DNA from: Nostoc sp. PCC 7524
Lineage (GTDB): Bacteria; Cyanobacteriota; Cyanobacteriia; Cyanobacteriales; Nostocaceae
Assembly: GCF_000316645.1 (NCBI RefSeq)
Contig: NC_019684.1
Coordinates: 248,001 to 312,000, forward strand
Reading direction: 5' to 3'
Length of the DNA: 64,000 nucleotides
Positions within the stretch are counted from its first letter, which is position 1, and the number at the start of each line of letters is the position of its first letter. The position numbers and the translations under genes are program-made. Below are positions 61,109-64,000 of this stretch, in pieces. Below the pieces are notes generated by a model that was not told the origin of the DNA, ran no database searches, and saw nothing but the letters and a program-made list of their open reading frames with translations.

Positions 61109-62791
61109 TTAAGCTAACTTCTGAGATAAATATGATGCTAGACGATGAGCTAAGGCCATAATTGTCAATGTATAGTTCTTTTCAGATATTTCAGGTATGA
61201 CACTGCCATCGCAAATGTAAAGATTTTCGTGATCGAACGACCTTAAATTTTTATCTACAACACCTTCATGACTATTTTCTGCCATGCGACACGTACCAGC
61301 ATAGTGAATAGAGTTTCCTGGCTGTGATGTGTATGTAAAAATTAAAGTTCCTGAGCATTTGCGTAGGATCTGCTTCCCGTATAGAATCATGCTTTGCTGC
61401 ATACAGCGATCATTTTCTGTCATTTCATAATAAACATCAATTTTGGGAATTCCATAAATATCTTGTTCTTGGCTAGGGACAACACGGTTTGATTTCTTAA
61501 CATCAGGTTTGCCTTGAAAAAGTAGTACAGCATAACTTTTAAATAGTAGTTTTGCTAGCCACTTTTTACTCCATCCAGGAAAATTATCAAATCCATCTAG
61601 GTAGTAAGGACGTTTAGGATAGGCATTATGATATTGCGCCATATACCCACCACGAAAATCTTGATTGTTGAACAAAAATCGAGGTATTAAGATATTGTCT
61701 CCAAAGCCAACATCGTATTTTTCTCGACTACCAACTAACTTTAGTAAAGAAGTGCCTACGTTGGTTTTAATATTATCTTGTAGGTAACATCCTAAAGTTT
61801 TGGAACTATTTGCATATCCTTGTGGGTAGAAATCGTCTGTGGAATTAAATAGTATTCGTGGTGTCTCAAGAGCGCCAGCCGCCAGGATAAAAATCTTAGC
61901 CTCAACTTGAAACCTCTTGTGTGTTTTGGTGTCTATATATTCGAGAGTATGAATTTGGTTGGAATCTTGTTTTCTCTGCAACCGGATGACTTTACAGTTA
62001 TATACAATCTGGTAGTTACTTCGGCTAACAATTTGGGGCAGTAAATGATTAGAAAATTTATAAATACTGCCAGAACTGCAACCATAATAACAACCACCAC
62101 AACTTTGACAATGATGAGCGACTTCTGGACGTGTTTCGACAGCTTTCCGATTGGGAATAGCTTTGATATTTACTCCCCTAACTTTCTTTACTGCTTCCAT
62201 CACAATTGTGTCAGCAGGACGGAGTGGTTTAGCTGGGATAAATTCTCCATCAGGCAAACAATCAAGACCCTCTTTAGTACCACAAACACCTATTAATCTT
62301 TCAACTGCTGTGTAGTGATTTTCAATATCTGCATAGCTAATTGGCCAATTTGAATCAGAATCTCCGTAATCTTGACCGCGAAAATCTCTTTCTGAATATC
62401 TTAGACAAACACCATCCCATAGATTCTGCTTCCCATTAAGTCGAAAAATCTGATAGTTATGAAAAACTTCTGCGGAACGGGATGAAGTCGATAATATATC
62501 ATTTTTGGCATAGAGCTGGTTTGCTTGAAAATTGTCATAGTGAAATGATTCTGATTGTTGTAAAGGCCAAGGCATATCAGCAGCAATTCCAAAATTCTGC
62601 TCATGTTCGGGATTTAATTGGTTGGAGAAGTAGTTGTTATCAATTTTCTCTCCTTGCTCTAAAGAAAGTACCGATAAATTATTAATAGCTAACGTATGTG
62701 CTAATATTCCTCCTGCTGCACCAGTACCGACAATACAAATGTCCCATTTTCTTACCAAAAAATTATTATCTAGGCTCATATGCACACTCAC
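61109..62791 (-). CDS. GMC-family FAD oxidoreductase
   Basis: A 560-residue flavoprotein with the FAD loop GTGAAGG (22-28), LSLEQGEKI, AAGALETPRILFNS and the C-terminal HYAGTCRM and NYTLTIMALAHR segments of the GMC (glucose-methanol-choline) family. An unusual Cys cluster HHCQSCGGCYYGC (about 230-243) is also seen in gluconate-dehydrogenase-like relatives. Substrate unknown. It starts at GTG 62791 (overlapping the upstream stop by 4 bp) or ATG 62779. Confidence 0.85.
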   Translation of the reverse strand: MSVHMSLDNNFLVRKWDICIVGTGAAGGILAHTLAINNLSVLSLEQGEKIDNNYFSNQLNPEHEQNFGIAADMPWPLQQSESFHYDNFQANQLYAKNDILSTSSRSAEVFHNYQIFRLNGKQNLWDGVCLRYSERDFRGQDYGDSDSNWPISYADIENHYTAVERLIGVCGTKEGLDCLPDGEFIPAKPLRPADTIVMEAVKKVRGVNIKAIPNRKAVETRPEVAHHCQSCGGCYYGCSSGSIYKFSNHLLPQIVSRSNYQIVYNCKVIRLQRKQDSNQIHTLEYIDTKTHKRFQVEAKIFILAAGALETPRILFNSTDDFYPQGYANSSKTLGCYLQDNIKTNVGTSLLKLVGSREKYDVGFGDNILIPRFLFNNQDFRGGYMAQYHNAYPKRPYYLDGFDNFPGWSKKWLAKLLFKSYAVLLFQGKPDVKKSNRVVPSQEQDIYGIPKIDVYYEMTENDRCMQQSMILYGKQILRKCSGTLIFTYTSQPGNSIHYAGTCRMAENSHEGVVDKNLRSFDHENLYICDGSVIPEISEKNYTLTIMALAHRLASYLSQKLA

Positions 62792-64000
62792 AATACTTCT
62801 GTCAGAAAATCATCGGACGCAAAATAGATATATTCAAAAAGCTTGTTAAGAGTTTTCTGGTATTGTTGATAGTTAGATTTATTTAAATGAAATTTACCCT
62901 TTTTGTAGTTAAAGTTGCTATTAGCTAATAAATCTATTAAAAGATTATTTAAATAATAGTTAGATTCACAAATTCTATAAATTTTAGAAATTCTTGGTAG
63001 GAGAGAATGGGAGAATGGGTGATACCTTGCCATCTCTCGAAGATAAGCGATCGCTTGGATGTTACTATTATTCATGGCTTCTAAAAAAGATATATCTTCA
63101 GATATCAGCCCTTGGTTATAAAAGTATTGAATTGTCTCTAAAAGAGTTGTTTTAATTGGAGTGATATTATAGCCAAGCTCACTGATGCTTTTTTTAGATT
63201 CACCGTAATAATAAAGGCCAGAAGATTTGACAAAATCTGGATGATATGAAGATGTCAATCTCTTGACAGCCAATGAAGATAATTTATCAAGCAGCAACGA
63301 CAGTGAATATGCTATGTTAACAGGTAATTCCCTAGGACTGCTCAAGCCAGTGATCATCACCATGAGATGATAAATTTCTGTCATGGTGAGATTATGTCCA
63401 GCTACAATATAGCGATCGCCACGATGTCCACGAGTAAGTGCTGCAACATGAGCTTTTGCAACATCCCGGACATCGCAAAATGAATGTCCTCCATTCACGT
63501 AAAATGGGAAATTATTCTGACAAAACCTCAAAACCAAGCCTGATGTAGTAATCTTGGAATGGCTAAAAGCTCCCGGCCCCAACATTAAACCTGGATTGAG
63601 TATCACAATGTTATGATTTTTGCTGGCGTAGTCAAGTGCTATTTGTTCACACTCTATTTTCGCCCAATCATCAGGACTTAGAGAATTTTTTTTAACATGG
63701 CTGCGATCGGAGTCTTCAGTAAATATTACCGGGGTCTTGCTACCAGCAATAGCAGACATAGAAGATGTATACACTACGCGCACATCTTGATGATTTTCGA
63801 GGGTTGTAAAAAATCTCTTCGTAATTTGAACATTGCCTCGAAAATATTCTGAAATAGCTAAACCAGGTTTCCAGTTACATTCTGCTGCAAAGATGATTGC
63901 ATCCATCCCTTCCAAGCATTTCTGGATATACTGACAGTCTTCTAGATCACCTTCATAGTAGGTTATTTGATGGTTTAATGTATCTCTGGAATATTTATGC
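62788..64000 (-). CDS. NAD-dependent epimerase/dehydratase-like (extended SDR), 5' end outside window
   Basis: The frame stays open to the window edge (at least 403 residues visible), so the true start and the N-terminal NAD loop lie beyond 64000. Visible parts include GDLED, YTSSMSAIAGS (catalytic Ser region), a LNPGLMLGPGAF motif and VRDVAKAHVAAL, typical of dihydroflavonol reductase/3-beta-HSD-like extended SDRs. The last 130 residues are outside the SDR core. The 4-bp overlap with the GMC gene suggests coupled expression and a shared pathway. Confidence 0.75.
   Translation of the reverse strand, partial: HKYSRDTLNHQITYYEGDLEDCQYIQKCLEGMDAIIFAAECNWKPGLAISEYFRGNVQITKRFFTTLENHQDVRVVYTSSMSAIAGSKTPVIFTEDSDRSHVKKNSLSPDDWAKIECEQIALDYASKNHNIVILNPGLMLGPGAFSHSKITTSGLVLRFCQNNFPFYVNGGHSFCDVRDVAKAHVAALTRGHRGDRYIVAGHNLTMTEIYHLMVMITGLSSPRELPVNIAYSLSLLLDKLSSLAVKRLTSSYHPDFVKSSGLYYYGESKKSISELGYNITPIKTTLLETIQYFYNQGLISEDISFLEAMNNSNIQAIAYLREMARYHPFSHSLLPRISKIYRICESNYYLNNLLIDLLANSNFNYKKGKFHLNKSNYQQYQKTLNKLFEYIYFASDDFLTEVL

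Overview
The window reads as a chromosome segment of a filamentous heterocyst-type cyanobacterium (Nostoc/Anabaena group). The grounds are the very frequent HIP1 octamer (GCGATCGC), many short tandem heptamer repeats of the Nostoc STRR type (for example GGCAATA, CCCCACT, ACTCATT, GTCACCT), small palindromic elements, a cyanobacterial-type Hfq beside dapF, large PAS/GAF sensor kinases, sucrose-phosphate phosphatase and a STAND/TPR ATPase. I see no tRNA, rRNA or CRISPR array.

Layout. 0-2.7 kb: tail of an unknown gene, then recG. 2.7-10.4 kb (minus strand): a ParA-type ATPase, a small ORF, and a tight three-gene operon encoding a winged-helix protein, a P-loop ATPase with polyproline tracts, and an 863-residue fusion of a DEDDy exonuclease, a four-cysteine PD-(D/E)XK nuclease and a membrane-free FtsK motor. 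This operon is the best candidate for an undescribed DNA-processing or defence system. 10.9-20.6 kb: divergent glycosyltransferases, a TauE/SafE permease, two paralogous L,D-transpeptidases, KDPG aldolase, an erythromycin-esterase-like protein, an HdeD-like membrane protein, a hypothetical protein, and a TacA/TacT-type toxin-antitoxin pair. 20.8-34.7 kb: a CPA2 antiporter with RCK domains, hfq/dapF, an AlkA-type glycosylase, a PAS/GAF kinase, an RCK-flanked ion channel, a small helical protein and a 1254-residue hybrid kinase.

35-41 kb is a mobile region: an IS605-like tnpA/tnpB pair next to a Tn554-like trio (two tyrosine recombinases plus a DUF6262/TnpC-like protein). 41-45 kb: bioF, a ruvA/sucrose-phosphate phosphatase overlap, a small secreted-protein remnant hit at both ends by different MITE-like elements, and an SDR. 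45.8-47.5 kb: an IS1634-family transposase. 47.9-56.2 kb: xseBA, a class V aminotransferase, a lipoprotein, coiled-coil and small membrane proteins, and a STAND ATPase. 56.9-64 kb: a nitroreductase-like protein, rtcA, and a glycosyltransferase/GMC oxidoreductase/SDR series that runs off the window edge.

Intergenic DNA is dominated by repeats. At least seven dispersed families occur more than once here, one element has clear terminal inverted repeats and a flanking direct repeat, and heptamer-type sequence has entered coding regions of recG, the FtsK fusion and a sensor kinase. All functional calls rest on motif recognition by eye; no database search was run.
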